Assembly: GCF_025499515.1 (NCBI RefSeq)
Contig: NZ_JAMKFA010000008.1
Span: 80,001-144,000, forward strand
Source of the DNA: Flavobacterium odoriferum
GTDB lineage: Bacteria > Bacteroidota > Bacteroidia > Flavobacteriales > Flavobacteriaceae
Direction: 5' to 3'
Length of the DNA stretch: 64,000 nucleotides
Shown here: positions 62,105 through 64,000 of the stretch, piece by piece
How the letters are laid out: each line of letters opens with the position of its first letter
How positions within the stretch are numbered: the stretch's first letter is position 1
Notes under the pieces: generated by a model
Told to the model about the DNA's origin: nothing
The model's database searches: none
The model's input: the letters and a program-made list of their open reading frames with translations, nothing else
Made by a program: the position numbers and the translations under genes

Positions 62105-62178
62105 GGGGGATTAGCTCAGCTGGCTAGAGCGCCTGCCTTGCACGCAGGAGGTCATCGGTTCGACTCCGATATTCTCCA
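62105..62178 (+). tRNA. tRNA-Ala (TGC)
   Basis: Cloverleaf of 74 bases: acceptor GGGGGAT with ATTCTCC, containing the G3:U70 alanine identity pair; anticodon TGC at 62139-62141; T arm ATCGGTTCGACTCCGAT. CCA is not encoded. Second spacer tRNA of the operon. Confidence 0.97.
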
Positions 62179-62229
62179 CAACGGCTAATTTCAAAGCTGA
62201 TAATTATTATCAGTGGCGATGCGCCACAA

Positions 62230-62246
62230 GTTCATTGACATATTGA
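62230..62246 (+). promoter_or_regulatory. boxA-like antitermination site in the 16S-23S spacer
   Basis: GTTCATTGACATATTGA, one base different from the leader copy at 60208. Confidence 0.6.
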
Positions 62247-62341
62247 GATAAAAATATTTAAAAAGTAGAAAGTACAATAGATGTGTAGTAATATACATTT
62301 ATAAAGAAAGTCCTAGTTTTATTATATAGAATTAGGCGGCA

Positions 62342-64000
<1,659 letters not shown>

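Overview
The window is AT-rich DNA from a member of the Flavobacteriaceae, most likely a Flavobacterium or close relative. This rests on the gene content (PorT of the type IX secretion system, proteins with C-terminal T9SS sorting signals, a GLPGLI protein, TamL, menaquinone-type UbiE), on Bacteroidota promoters (TTTG, about 19-20 bases, then TAnnTTTG) before many genes and the rRNA operon, and on near absence of Shine-Dalgarno sites.

Layout. 1-5.9 kb: 3' end of aroA, then an accessory-looking block with a LytTR/LytS two-component system whose sensor gene carries a one-base frameshift, a secreted LamG/T9SS protein and a small unknown protein. 6-22.4 kb: housekeeping genes (queA, accD, fba, tamL, an rRNA methyltransferase, porT, ubiE, folA, thyA, a nucleoside permease, a bifunctional nuclease, etfAB, pdhB). 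A seven-repeat T9SS protein with an attC-like tail sits between folA and thyA. 22.4-28.9 kb: a DUF5686 outer-membrane protein, a DNA glycosylase, and soluble and membrane pyrophosphatases side by side; the membrane enzyme has a cysteine-rich C-terminal extension.

29-35.4 kb: a tightly overlapping operon for dismantling N-glycan cores (GH20 hexosaminidase, Tat-exported glycosylasparaginase with a one-base frameshift, CutC, GH2 beta-mannosidase). 35.4-46.5 kb: a deoxynucleoside kinase, a GLPGLI/outer-membrane barrel pair, kynureninase, a 603-residue protein of unknown function, an agmatinase-family enzyme, a NUMOD4/HNH protein and an unknown lipoprotein. 46.5-50.3 kb: a photobiology operon (flavin reductase, a 45-residue DUF2256 protein, cryptochrome DASH, iron-sulfur photolyase). 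50.4-59.4 kb: kynurenine 3-monooxygenase, small membrane and cupin genes, a HerA-like ATPase, queE, a methyltransferase, a YkgJ cysteine-cluster protein, a DUF1343/GH171 lipoprotein and an FtsX-type permease. 59.4-60.35 kb is gene-free and holds structured repeats and three tandem promoters for the rRNA operon (16S, tRNA-Ile, tRNA-Ala, start of 23S) that runs off the right edge.

No CRISPR array, prophage, transposase or clear defence system was found. The least expected signals are outside the genes: many spacers hold short arrays with a strict 7-base period but different unit sequences, a 9+9+5-base motif occurs three times, and small hairpins with a common TTGTCA...TCTC frame recur. The 603-residue protein and the pyrophosphatase tail are the best protein-level candidates for undescribed biology.
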